Part shown: one piece after another, positions 20,729-29,296 of the stretch | Layout: each line of letters starts with the position of its first letter | Position numbering within the stretch: the first letter of the stretch is position 1 | Assembly: GCF_001017125.1 (NCBI RefSeq) | Contig: NZ_JXOJ01000007.1 | Location: forward strand, 1-64,000 | Source of the DNA: Methanoculleus sediminis | GTDB taxonomy: Archaea; Halobacteriota; Methanomicrobia; Methanomicrobiales; Methanoculleaceae | DNA length: 64,000 bases | Reading direction: 5' to 3' | Program-made: the position numbers and the translations under genes | The notes under the pieces: generated by a model | Database searches by the model: none | What the model was told of the DNA's origin: nothing | The model's input: the letters and a program-made list of their open reading frames with translations, nothing else

Positions 20729-21718
20729 TCACGGCGGCGGGCGGCGGGCCGGCAGGATAGCGGCGATGAAAGCAAGCACGGGGCCGATCACGAGCCCCGC
20801 CCAGGCGACGAGGGCAAGAGCCCCGAGTGCCGCCATGGCGATCTGCTCCCCGGCCCCGATCTGCCTGCGGAAGGCCACCAGGAGCGCCCAGACCCCGAGG
20901 AGAACGGGGATGACCGCGAAGACAAGGGTCAGGAGGAGAGCGGCCCCGACGTCCGTCCCCACGGCCGCGATGACCATCTGCATCAGGGTCATCGCGCCGC
21001 TCCCGATGAAGAGGAGACCGGCAATCGCTCCGGAGACCGCGAAGGGGGAGAGGGATTGGCGGCGCCGGAGGAGCAGGGCGGCTCCTATGGCAAGGACGGC
21101 GATCATCGGTGCGAAGATCAGGAGGAGAGGCTGCCCCTCGTGCCGGTGGATGGCGGCGACGTCGATCGGAACCCGAACCCATTCTCCGGGGGTGTAAGAC
21201 TCGACGTAGCCGAGCGCGAGAGCGTAGTTCCCACCCTCTCCGGGGGTGTAGACCACGAGGGTATAGTCGCCGGCCTGCGGCGCCGCCGTATCGATCCGGG
21301 CGAGTTCATAGAGTTTCGACGGCGTGAACGGTTCGTACTCCGGCTGTTCCGGAAGACGCCCCGGCACCGCCGTCGCGCCGGAGCCTTCCGGGACAGCGAC
21401 GTAGGGCGGAACGGTGCCCGCATTCCCGATTCCCGGCCCCGTGAGCACCATGCCGGGCACGAACCCGCCTGCATAAGGGACCTGGAGCGTTGCGTAGATC
21501 CGCTCTCCTTCCTCCATCCGGAACCGATAGTACCGGGCGGCGGGGCCGTCCGGCAGGGTGTCGTAGATCACCCACGATTTCGCCGGGTCTTCGACGACGA
21601 ACGCCGCATCAGGCGACGATCCGTTCCGGGCGAAGAGCGGAACGTGAGCAAGGGCGGGGGTCGCGACCAGCAGTGCGATAAGAAGAACCAGGAACGCCGG
21701 ACGGCATCCGGGGGTCAT
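20729..21718 (-). CDS. Membrane-anchored extracytoplasmic protein, unknown function
   Basis: A 329-residue protein with an N-terminal signal peptide (FLVLLIALLVATPALAH), an extracytoplasmic beta-rich domain of about 170 residues (YYRFRMEEGERIYATLQVPY, YTLVVYTPGEGGNYALALGYVESYTPGEW), then four membrane spans and a short basic tail. The beta domain looks like those that bind lipids or sugars, but I recognise no family. Similar architectures are scattered in methanogens. It is convergent with the ATP10-like gene. Confidence 0.7.
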   Translation of the reverse strand: MTPGCRPAFLVLLIALLVATPALAHVPLFARNGSSPDAAFVVEDPAKSWVIYDTLPDGPAARYYRFRMEEGERIYATLQVPYAGGFVPGMVLTGPGIGNAGTVPPYVAVPEGSGATAVPGRLPEQPEYEPFTPSKLYELARIDTAAPQAGDYTLVVYTPGEGGNYALALGYVESYTPGEWVRVPIDVAAIHRHEGQPLLLIFAPMIAVLAIGAALLLRRRQSLSPFAVSGAIAGLLFIGSGAMTLMQMVIAAVGTDVGAALLLTLVFAVIPVLLGVWALLVAFRRQIGAGEQIAMAALGALALVAWAGLVIGPVLAFIAAILPARRPPP

Positions 21719-21766
21719 ACCCGTCAGGTGTCTTCCCGGCTCATAAGGGTTCCGTCAAAAAAGAAG

Positions 21767-22243
21767 TCAGAGATTCTTTAAGGCAACGATATCGGTCACG
21801 CCGGTAAGCTTCCAGATGTTCGAACGCTCTTCGGAGGCGATCGCCTCGATCGGCTCCTCCGGCTTGTGGCCGAGCGCTGCGAGGATGTTCTTCGAGAGAT
21901 TGTGCGCCTTGATCATACTCACGAACTTCTCCCGGATGATCTTCTTCTCGATCGCGTCCTCAAGCTGCACCAGGTACCCCTGCATCGTCACGAAGGTGTA
22001 GCAGGAGAGGTCACCGGAATACCGCTCGACCTCAACGGAGACATACGGGTGCTGTCGGAAGAGATCGTTCTTCCTGCCGTATTTGGTTGCCAGGAAGTAG
22101 AGAAACTTTCCGTCGAAGACGTACAGGAACGGGGCGATATACGGATATTTACCGCCCTGGAATGCGATACGGCTGAGAAATCCTTCCTCGATGAGCTTGT
22201 CGTACTCCGCCTTGTCCATATTCGGGATCTTCACGATCTCCAT
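21767..22243 (-). CDS. Pyridoxamine 5'-phosphate oxidase-fold protein
   Basis: A 158-residue split-barrel flavin-binding-fold protein: IEEGFLSRIAFQGGKYPYIAPFLYVFDGKFLYFLATKYGRKNDLFRQHPYVSVEVER is the characteristic core. A C-terminal helical segment (HNLSKNILAALGHKPEEPIEAIA) is typical of archaeal heme- or F420-binding relatives. Cofactor and substrate are not determined. The ATG at 22243 is set by AGGAGG a few bases upstream; a longer frame reaching 22330 is unsupported. Confidence 0.85.
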   Translation of the reverse strand: MEIVKIPNMDKAEYDKLIEEGFLSRIAFQGGKYPYIAPFLYVFDGKFLYFLATKYGRKNDLFRQHPYVSVEVERYSGDLSCYTFVTMQGYLVQLEDAIEKKIIREKFVSMIKAHNLSKNILAALGHKPEEPIEAIASEERSNIWKLTGVTDIVALKNL

Positions 22244-22610
22244 CGGGCATCCTCCTATGCCGGTAACCCGTGAGAGTACATATAAGTTTCCCACAAGAAG
22301 GCGCAGTGCCTCCGGCAAACATCCGACCAATCCCCGGAATGTCCATTTTAACGGCCGGGAGCCCTGCCAATGCCTCTCCCGCAGCCGGGATTATCCCCCA
22401 TTCCCTGCAGGATTTCGCTGCACCATGAGCTGTTTGCGAGTCTTTTGCCGGCTGTTCCGGGCCACGGCCCTGAGCGACCCGGCCCGTGCTGCCGGATATA
22501 CAGGCTCGCGGATGCCGGAGATGCGCCTGTACCGAAAACGGTTTTGCCGGAGAACTCATTTTTTCAAAAAGAAAATATAATAATATTTATATTTATCAAC
22601 TGAAAGAAAA
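22244..22610. other. Gene-free interval with a TATA box
   Basis: This 367-bp gap between divergent genes shows no hairpin modules and no convincing ORF; short frames lack ribosome binding sites and coding bias. Its last 55 bases are strongly AT-rich, and TTTATATTT around 22586-22594 is the likely promoter of the secreted protein gene that starts at 22611. Confidence 0.5.
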
Positions 22611-23927
22611 ATGCGCATGAGCAAGCACCACCAGAACGCTCTGATTCTCCTTGGAATTGCCGCCTGCGCGGGATTCCTCCTCTTCGCACCGGCCGCTGCC
22701 GGCCCCGGCCAGGGGCTCGCGGTCCTGGAGTCGGGAGAACTGCTGCCGTTCTCGCTCAAGGAGTCTCCGGCGGCAGAGAACGGATCGGAGCTATCCGGTG
22801 ATCCTGTACTCCCGGACGAGAGCGATACCCCCGATGCTGCCCCGGCGCCTCCCGAAGACAACGCTGACCCCGACAAGCCCGCGGCAACCCCCGAGCAGGA
22901 GGGTGCCCCCGACGAGGGTAACACCACCGGCGCGGTTCCCGCCCCGACCGGTGCCGAAGTCGGCACGGAGCCGACGATGCCTGCCGGTGAAATCGGCAGT
23001 TACGACGACGAACGGCTGGCGGGGTTGGTCGAGACCGCCAGCATACGCCTGATGCGACTCTCGATGGAGCACGCCCACGCCCTCTACCTGCAGGATGCAG
23101 ATGCCGCCGCTACGGCGGCGGACGCCCTGCATGCATTCTCCGTCAGGCTGCTCCGCGAGGTGCAGCCGCTCCAGGTCTCCCCGGAACGGCAGCCTTTCAA
23201 GGACGAGTTCGTCCGGTCGCTCGAGGCATACTCCCTGGCAAGCTCGAAACTTCTCGGCTCGACCGATGCCGGCGATGATGCCGTTCCGGCGGCCTTCAAT
23301 GATCTGGCAGCGGCCTCGGAAAACCTTGAGACGGTCAGCCGTGAGGCCGGCGAGATACAATCCCGTGCATCCGTGGTGAACGTCGCCGCGGGGGCACCCG
23401 GCAGCCCGGCCGGCACCGGGCCCGCCGTAATTCCACCCCCACAAAAGATGCTCCATCTCCTGGATCGCCATACTTACGACGATCCGGGCGGCGAGAATAT
23501 GGTCTCGGTGCTCGCCGAGTCCACCCGAACCGCAACGGCATACCGGGAGGTTCCCGGAAACGAGTCGACACCGGCCGTCGAGGCGGGCGAAGGGCGCATG
23601 TTCCTCCTCGTTACCGTCAAGTCGACCAACCTCGGACACAAGGGCGACTCCGATCTCTACACCATCGAGACGCCTGCAAGGGACGCGTTCGTCCTCGAAT
23701 ACGAGGGGACCACGTTTGCGCCCCTGAAAGTCCCGCCCTTCACCACGCTCGGGGAATCGTTCGACAAAAAGCCGGTTGAACGGTATGAATCACTGAAAGG
23801 ATACCTCTACTTCGACGTCCCGGAGACGTTCGAGGCCTCCGGGGCGACGCTCAGGGCGGATCTCGGGTATGCCGGCACTCCGGCCTGGAGACTCGACGAA
23901 AAACCCGACGATGCGGGTGCGGTATAA
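22611..23927 (+). CDS. Secreted protein with acidic Pro-rich linker, unknown function
   Basis: A 438-residue exported protein. After a signal peptide (ALILLGIAACAGFLLFAPAAAG) comes a disordered, Pro/Asp/Glu-rich stretch to about residue 115, then a helical region (ASIRLMRLSMEHAHALYLQDADAAATAADALHAF) and a C-terminal beta domain of about 150 residues resembling DUF4352-like folds (GRMFLLVTVKSTNLGHKGDSDLYTIETPARDAFVLEYEG, then GYLYFDVPETFEASGATLRADLGY). DUF4352-like domains are usually extracellular and of unknown role. A second ATG at 22617 is equally possible. It is isolated, with its own promoter. Confidence 0.75.
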   Translation: MRMSKHHQNALILLGIAACAGFLLFAPAAAGPGQGLAVLESGELLPFSLKESPAAENGSELSGDPVLPDESDTPDAAPAPPEDNADPDKPAATPEQEGAPDEGNTTGAVPAPTGAEVGTEPTMPAGEIGSYDDERLAGLVETASIRLMRLSMEHAHALYLQDADAAATAADALHAFSVRLLREVQPLQVSPERQPFKDEFVRSLEAYSLASSKLLGSTDAGDDAVPAAFNDLAAASENLETVSREAGEIQSRASVVNVAAGAPGSPAGTGPAVIPPPQKMLHLLDRHTYDDPGGENMVSVLAESTRTATAYREVPGNESTPAVEAGEGRMFLLVTVKSTNLGHKGDSDLYTIETPARDAFVLEYEGTTFAPLKVPPFTTLGESFDKKPVERYESLKGYLYFDVPETFEASGATLRADLGYAGTPAWRLDEKPDDAGAV

Positions 23928-23957
23928 CCCGCACCGGTCTCCCCATTTCTTTCCGGA

Positions 23958-24455
23958 TCAGAGTGAGAGCAGTTCCACGTTCCGGGTTCCCGTATCCAGC
24001 ACGGCAACGGTCGGCCGCCCGGTCAGGTAACCGCAGGCCTCCCCGGGGTTGACGACCAGCGTCCCGCAGAGCGTTCGAACCTGCGCCTGGTGGGTATGGC
24101 CGTGAACCACGACGTCGAAGGCCTTTCGTACGATGAGCGCCTGCAGGAGTTCGCGATCATCACCGTGGAGCAGCCCTATCGTCATGCCGCCCGCGGTAAC
24201 TGCGGCAAACGTGCCCCGCAGGCTGAGCCGTTCGTGCTCGGCGAACCGGGCCGAGAGGAGACGGAGGTCGCCGTCATTGTTCCCGAGGACACCGATCATG
24301 GGGGACTGCAGGTTCGCAAGCCGGGGGATGACGAACGGCGAGACGTAATCCCCGGCGTGAAGCACCAGATCTACCCGTTCCTCGTTCAGCTGTTTTACGG
24401 CTGCGTCCACCATCTCGAGGCAGTCGTGTGTGTCGGAGAGGATCCCGATGCGCAT
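23958..24455 (-). CDS. YfcE/MJ0936-type metallophosphodiesterase
   Basis: A 165-residue calcineurin-like phosphoesterase. Metal-binding motifs appear in order: GILSDTHD (residues 4-11), VLHAGDYVSPF, VLGNNDGD, LLHGDD, VVHGHTHQA and the closing VVNPGEACG. The closest characterised archaeal relative, MJ0936, hydrolyses phosphodiesters with nickel or manganese; the natural substrate is unknown. I used the ATG at 24455 (MRIGILSDTHD), as in family members, rather than the longer frame to 24527. Confidence 0.93.
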   Translation of the reverse strand: MRIGILSDTHDCLEMVDAAVKQLNEERVDLVLHAGDYVSPFVIPRLANLQSPMIGVLGNNDGDLRLLSARFAEHERLSLRGTFAAVTAGGMTIGLLHGDDRELLQALIVRKAFDVVVHGHTHQAQVRTLCGTLVVNPGEACGYLTGRPTVAVLDTGTRNVELLSL

Positions 24456-24618
24456 GTATGCATCCTTGGGCACTGTCACGATATATATGGCTGTCCATCC
24501 CCGCGGATTTCCGGAAAACGCATCCATCCAACACGGCGCTCCGGGATGCGCTATTGTTCATAACTCCCTGTAAATCAGGAATATTACCGCGTAATCCGGC
24601 TTTTTAAAGAGGAAAATC

Positions 24619-24626
24619 TATATAAA
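24619..24626 (+). promoter_or_regulatory. TATA box of the small acidic protein gene
   Basis: TATATAAA at 24619-24626 is 60 bases before the ATG at 24686. Initiation would be expected near 24650. Confidence 0.5.
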
Positions 24627-24685
24627 ACAACCTTCAGATACTGGAATGGAGCACGCCCACGGGATTGCGCCGGGGCATCGAAAGA

Positions 24686-24877
24686 ATGGATCTGCAGAGT
24701 GACAGCATGTGGGCATATATCAAGTACTCTGATGGCAGAACAGAGGAGCGGGAGTTTCCTGCAGGGGTATATATCGAGATCGGCGACATCCTTGAAGACG
24801 GCTCGGTCGTCATCGATGTCCCGTACCCCGACGATATCGATGACGATACGGATTTCCCGGACCTCTACGACGACTGA
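24686..24877 (+). CDS. Small acidic protein, unknown function
   Basis: About 63 residues, compact and likely all-beta (MWAYIKYSDGRTEEREFPAGVYIEIGDILEDGSVVIDVP), ending in an aspartate-rich tail (YPDDIDDDTDFPDLYDD). No family recognised. Possible starts are the ATG codons at 24686 and 24707; neither has a clear ribosome binding site. The gene has its own TATA box and overlaps the end of the convergent USP-GNAT gene by 13 bp. Confidence 0.55.
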   Translation: MDLQSDSMWAYIKYSDGRTEEREFPAGVYIEIGDILEDGSVVIDVPYPDDIDDDTDFPDLYDD

Positions 24878-26112
24878 AACCGCCGGAACCAGCCTGCGGC
24901 CCGGCGCATCGGCTGGACGTTCGCCCCCTCCATCTCGCCGAGAGCAAATGCGAATCTCGCCCGGATCGTCGGCGGGAGGTCGCTCTCCGGTATCGATATG
25001 AATCCATACTCCCCGTAGAAATCGACAAGGTCCCTGACCGCGTGCATATACAGGGTGTCGTGCTGGCACGCCTCGACGAGTGCATCCATCGCCCGCCGGG
25101 CATATCCACGGCCCCTGAACCTGACCGGAGTGAAGACGCCGTCCACCTCGTAGCCGTCCGGGTGCCGGCGGCACCGGGCGACGGAGACAAGCATGCCGTC
25201 CGCAAAGACGCCGAATATCCGATCCGTCTTCGGGTCTGCCTTCAACTCGTGGTAATCGATCCAGATCTCTTCTGCGAGCCCGAACTCTTCGCTCCGCAGT
25301 TCCCGGGTCTCGATCACCAGGCGGATCGAGACCGCCAGCACCAGTACCGGCTGTTTTACGCACCCCATAACGGCGCTCGTAACGCTCCCGAGCGGGGCGG
25401 CTCCCGCAGCGTCACGTTTCCCGATGCGCGGGATGGCAACCAGGGATGCGCCGGTCTCGTCCGCCACGGTGCAGATGGTGCGCGCCGGATCCCCGGCCCG
25501 TACCAGCGGTTCGAGTTCTTGCCCTGCGGGTGACAGTTCATCTTTCAGTGCAGCGAGCCGGTCGCCGGCCCCCTGTTTCGTCTCCGAACGCCCGGGTTCG
25601 ATGACGTGCAGGAGCACCGCCGCCCCGTCCCCGGCAGCACCCTTAAGGAGCGAGCGGACTTCGGGTGCCGGGTCAGCGAGATCGGTCGGCACCAGCAGCC
25701 GTGAAAAGAGCGCCGATCCGTCTCCTGCCGACTGCGGTACGATCAGGACATGCACCCGGGCATCCCGGAGCACGGTGGCCGCAACGTTGCCGGAGAAGAG
25801 GTTCCGGAGAAGACCCTGCTCCCGGACTCCCATCGCGATCAGGTTCGCCCCTAATTCTGCGGCGGTCCGGAGTATCCTCTCGGGGACCGGTGTCCCGTCG
25901 TCCTCCGCAACCACCACCTCGACGGGGTATCCCTGCCCCTGCACCAGTTCCTGCATCCGGCGGAGCGCATCTTCACCGGCTGGCGAGGAGCCTGCCGATA
26001 TCCGGACGTGGATGAGGACGACCTCGCGGACGCCCGGAACCTCGCCGACCCGCTCCGCCATGGTGAAGGAGGCCTCGGAGAGGTCCGTTGGAATAACCAC
26101 CTTTGCAAACAT
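24865..26112 (-). CDS. USP-USP-GNAT fusion protein
   Basis: A 415-residue protein of three modules. Residues 1-127 are a universal stress protein domain (FAKVVIPTDLSEASF, LIAMGVREQGLLRNLFSGNVAATVLRDARVHVLIVP). Residues about 136-262 are a second, more divergent one (FSRLLVPTDLADPAPEV, LGSVTSAVMGCVKQPVLVLA). Residues about 263-415 form a GNAT acetyltransferase with the acetyl-CoA motif VRFRGRGYARRAMDALVEAC and FYGEYGFISIPE. USP domains bind ATP or act as signalling scaffolds; GNATs move acetyl groups from acetyl-CoA. The frame is unbroken, so the fusion is genuine on this sequence. Self- or partner acetylation is inference. The histidine kinase gene lies 9 bp upstream on the same strand. Confidence 0.85.
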   Translation of the reverse strand: MFAKVVIPTDLSEASFTMAERVGEVPGVREVVLIHVRISAGSSPAGEDALRRMQELVQGQGYPVEVVVAEDDGTPVPERILRTAAELGANLIAMGVREQGLLRNLFSGNVAATVLRDARVHVLIVPQSAGDGSALFSRLLVPTDLADPAPEVRSLLKGAAGDGAAVLLHVIEPGRSETKQGAGDRLAALKDELSPAGQELEPLVRAGDPARTICTVADETGASLVAIPRIGKRDAAGAAPLGSVTSAVMGCVKQPVLVLAVSIRLVIETRELRSEEFGLAEEIWIDYHELKADPKTDRIFGVFADGMLVSVARCRRHPDGYEVDGVFTPVRFRGRGYARRAMDALVEACQHDTLYMHAVRDLVDFYGEYGFISIPESDLPPTIRARFAFALGEMEGANVQPMRRAAGWFRRFQSS

Positions 26113-26121
26113 TCTTCTGCC

Positions 26122-27537
26122 TCAAATTATCCGGTATCCGCCCGGGGGCACATGTATCTCGAACCGCGCCCCCCTGCCGGGCGTCCCGGTCTCCCGGATC
26201 GTCATGTTCGTGATGGCAAGGATCTCCCGGACGAGGAAGAGCCCGAGCCCGCCTTCGATGCCGACGCCGTAATCGAATATCCGCTCTTTCTCCACCTCAG
26301 GGATTCCCACGCCGTCGTCCTCGATGGAGATCGAGAGCCCGTCGTCCAGGATCCGGTAGGTGATGACAACCGACGATACGGTCTTCCCGTGTCGGGCGGC
26401 GTTCTCGATCAGGTTCGAAAAAACCCGGTCGAGCATCGGGTCGGCGAAGACCTCGAGCCGCTCGACCCAGGCGCGGACCGATATCCCGGGGAGCAGCAGA
26501 CACGATGTCACCTCCCGGATCACCCTCTGAACCGGCTGCCAGTCCGGCGGCCGGACGCCGAGATCCTGGTAATCCCGGGTGATCTCCGCGCGGCGCTGCA
26601 CCACCCGGGCATTCTCTTCCAGGCTTTCGAGGTAATTGCGAACGGCGGGATCGTCGAACTCCCGCATCCCCACGGTGATCCGCCCGAGGAGTCCCGATAC
26701 CGCCGCCGCGAGATCGCTCCGGGTGAGGTGTCCCAGCATATTCAGCTTGGCGTTCGTCCGTCGAAGTGCGTCCTCGGCGTTCTTCCGGGCGGTGATATCG
26801 ACGAGCGTGAGGACGATCCTCCCGTCCGGGAGGCGGCCGGCCGATACGAGGACCAGGACGGCCGTTCCGTCGATACGGCAAAGGGTCGTCTCGTACTCGT
26901 AGACGGTACCATCCCGGTCGATATCTGCCGCCAGCGCCTCCCAGGCACCGGGGTCTTCAAAGAACCCGGCGACGTGCTTCCCGGCAAGATTCTTCGCCGT
27001 GAAGCCGAGGAGCGCGGCGCCCACGTAATTTGCCTCCTCGATGCGCGGCCCGGACGCGCCGGGGGCAACGATGAACGTTCCCGCCTCCGAGTTATCGAAG
27101 ATCCCCCGGTACCGCTCTTCCTGCTCCCGCAGCCGGATCGAAAGGAACGATACGACGGCGCCGACGGCGGCGAAGACCCCCGCCCGCGAGAGCGCCGAGA
27201 CGACCGCTCCGGCATCTCCACCGGTGAAGGGCAGGATCAACGCCAGGTACCCGAGAGCCAGGGCAAGCGAGAAGACGATTCCCCGGCGGGGGAACCAGTA
27301 GGCGGCAAGGATGATCGGCAGGTAGAACAGGTGCGGGAGGACGATGGTGACGCCGGCAAGAAGACCGGCGGCGTTTGCGATGAAGGCGATTAAAACCGAT
27401 GCAGCAAGCAGGAGGAGCCGGGTATCCTGCCTTGCGGATCGGCGGCGGCGCGGGATCAGGCTGCCCGCCCCCGGACGCTGGTGCGCCACGCAACCGATCC
27501 GCCGGAACTTCGGACGGGAGGGATCGCTCCACGGCAT
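26122..27537 (-). CDS. PAS-domain histidine-kinase-like protein lacking the usual histidine
   Basis: A 471-residue membrane sensor. Four N-terminal spans (about 39-130) are followed by a PAS domain (YRGIFDNSEAGTFIV to VLTLVDITARKNAEDAL), a dimerisation helix and a HATPase domain (DPMLDRVFSNLIENAARHG N-box, SIEDDGVGIP G1, GGLGLFLVREI G2). Archaeal kinases of this group normally read LTRHD in the H-box; here it is LTRSD, with serine 274 (codon 26716-26718) in place of the phospho-accepting histidine. A nearby histidine at 270 is out of register. The protein may signal without autophosphorylation. It lies directly upstream of the USP-GNAT gene, which suggests one operon. No response regulator is nearby. 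Confidence 0.85.
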   Translation of the reverse strand: MPWSDPSRPKFRRIGCVAHQRPGAGSLIPRRRRSARQDTRLLLLAASVLIAFIANAAGLLAGVTIVLPHLFYLPIILAAYWFPRRGIVFSLALALGYLALILPFTGGDAGAVVSALSRAGVFAAVGAVVSFLSIRLREQEERYRGIFDNSEAGTFIVAPGASGPRIEEANYVGAALLGFTAKNLAGKHVAGFFEDPGAWEALAADIDRDGTVYEYETTLCRIDGTAVLVLVSAGRLPDGRIVLTLVDITARKNAEDALRRTNAKLNMLGHLTRSDLAAAVSGLLGRITVGMREFDDPAVRNYLESLEENARVVQRRAEITRDYQDLGVRPPDWQPVQRVIREVTSCLLLPGISVRAWVERLEVFADPMLDRVFSNLIENAARHGKTVSSVVITYRILDDGLSISIEDDGVGIPEVEKERIFDYGVGIEGGLGLFLVREILAITNMTIRETGTPGRGARFEIHVPPGGYRII

Positions 27538-27706
27538 GCTCTTTGCATAGTTATAAGGCGCATTGACTTTTGGCCTTTAAAAGGGATATGGTCGGCGGGG
27601 GTGGGAAGCCGGGTGCCGGGAGGCTCCCGTCCCGCGAGAACAGGGTCATGCAAAGGCATATGCCATCCGTTCCGCCATTAATGATCAGGATAACCAGGGA
27701 ATGACC

Positions 27707-29296
27707 ATGAAGATCTCGCTCCTCCAGGTGAACACGGTCGTCGGCGACCTCGCCGGCAACGCCGACCGGATTGCGGCGGGTGTCAGGGAAGCGTCCCGCC
27801 ACCGGCCGGACCTGATCGTCGCTCCGGAACTCTCCCTGACCGGCTGCTCTCCCCGGGATCTGCTCCTGCAGGCGGGGTTCATAACCCGGAGCCTCGCCGT
27901 TCTGGACGACCTGGCCGCCGGGCTCGCCGATGCCCCGCCGGTGCTCGTCGGTTTCGCCGAACCGAACCGCGCAGGAACCGGCCGGCCGCTCTTCAACGCC
28001 GCCGCCCTCCTCCGGGAGGGGGAGGTGCGGGGGACGTTCCGGAAAGATCCCATCTCCGGCATCTTCGACGAAGGCCGCTACTTCGAGCCGCCGGCAGAAA
28101 GCCCCCGGTCATTCCGCCTCGGCGAGAGAACGGTCGGGGTCTCCATCGGCGAGGAGATCCGGTGGAGCGGAGAGGTGCCGGATGTGATCGTGAACCTCTC
28201 GGCATCGCCGTTCGCCGCAGGCCGACAGCGCCTGCGCGAGGAGACGCTCTCGGGGCTTGCGAAGGAGTATGGGGCCGCAATCGTCTCGGCAAACCTCGTC
28301 GGCGGGAACGACGACCTGGTCTTCGACGGCCGGAGTACTGTTTTCTCCGCCGACGGAACCCTCGTCGCCCGCGGTGCGGCCTTTGCCGAGGAGATCGTAA
28401 CCGTCGATCTCGCCCGCCCCGTCCCGCAGGCGGCCGCTCCCGACGACCAGGGCCCCGAATCCGAGATATGGCGGGCGCTGGTGCTCGGGACCCGGGATTA
28501 CGTCCGTAAGTGCGGATTCACGTCCGTCCATCTCGGCATCTCCGGCGGGATCGACTCCTCGCTCGTGGCCGCCGTCGCAGCCCGGGCGCTCGGGCCGGAG
28601 AACGTCCTCGGGGTGCTCCTCCCCTCACCCCACACCTCCGCGGAGAGCATCGAGGACGCCCGGAGACTTGCGGCGAACCTCGGTATCCGGGTGCAGCAGA
28701 TCCCGATCGCTCCGATGATGGAAGCGTTCGACGGAGCCCTCGCGGGAGTCTTCTCCGGACTCCCCCGCGACATCACCGAGGAGAACCTGCAGGCCAGGAT
28801 CCGGGCGACCGTCCTGATGGCCCTTGCGAACAAGTTCGGCTCCATGCTCCTCTCGACCGGGAACAAATCGGAGGTCGCGGTCGGCTACTCCACCCTTTAC
28901 GGGGATGCGGCGGGGGGGCTGTCCGTGATCGCCGACGTCCCGAAGGGGATGGTCTACCGGATAGCCCGGTGGCTGAACGCGAAGCAGCCCGTCATTCCCG
29001 AGAGGGTGCTGGAAAAGCCTCCTTCCGCGGAGCTCCGGCCGGGCCAGACCGACCAGGAGATCCTTCCTCCCTACGATCTTCTCGACGCGGTCCTCCACCG
29101 TTACGTCGACTGTTTCGAGTCCCCGGGCGAGATCATCGCCGCCGGGTATCCCGAAGAGACCGTCCGGGAGGTCGCGGGAATGGTCGAGCGCTCGGAGTTC
29201 AAGCGCAGGCAGGCCCCGCCCGGGATAAAAGTGACCGGCAGGGCGTTTTCTACCGACTGGCACATGCCGATCGCCGCGAGACCCTGGTGGGAGTGA
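27707..29296 (+). CDS. nadE: NAD+ synthetase with degenerate glutaminase domain
   Basis: Makes NAD+ from nicotinate adenine dinucleotide, ATP and ammonia. The 529-residue protein has an N-terminal nitrilase-type amidase domain (residues 1-245) and a C-terminal N-type ATP pyrophosphatase synthetase domain with LGISGGIDSSLVAAVAA, LLSTGNKSEVAVGYSTLYGD and ILPPYDLLD. In the amidase domain the catalytic glutamate (E41) and lysine (K113) are present, but the nucleophile motif ICEDIW reads IGEEIR: residue 148 is glycine (GGC at 28148-28150). Glutamine use is therefore unlikely; ammonia is probably the nitrogen source. AGGGA at 27696-27700 favours the ATG at 27707 over that at 27701. nth overlaps the stop by one base. 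Confidence 0.94.
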   Translation: MKISLLQVNTVVGDLAGNADRIAAGVREASRHRPDLIVAPELSLTGCSPRDLLLQAGFITRSLAVLDDLAAGLADAPPVLVGFAEPNRAGTGRPLFNAAALLREGEVRGTFRKDPISGIFDEGRYFEPPAESPRSFRLGERTVGVSIGEEIRWSGEVPDVIVNLSASPFAAGRQRLREETLSGLAKEYGAAIVSANLVGGNDDLVFDGRSTVFSADGTLVARGAAFAEEIVTVDLARPVPQAAAPDDQGPESEIWRALVLGTRDYVRKCGFTSVHLGISGGIDSSLVAAVAARALGPENVLGVLLPSPHTSAESIEDARRLAANLGIRVQQIPIAPMMEAFDGALAGVFSGLPRDITEENLQARIRATVLMALANKFGSMLLSTGNKSEVAVGYSTLYGDAAGGLSVIADVPKGMVYRIARWLNAKQPVIPERVLEKPPSAELRPGQTDQEILPPYDLLDAVLHRYVDCFESPGEIIAAGYPEETVREVAGMVERSEFKRRQAPPGIKVTGRAFSTDWHMPIAARPWWE

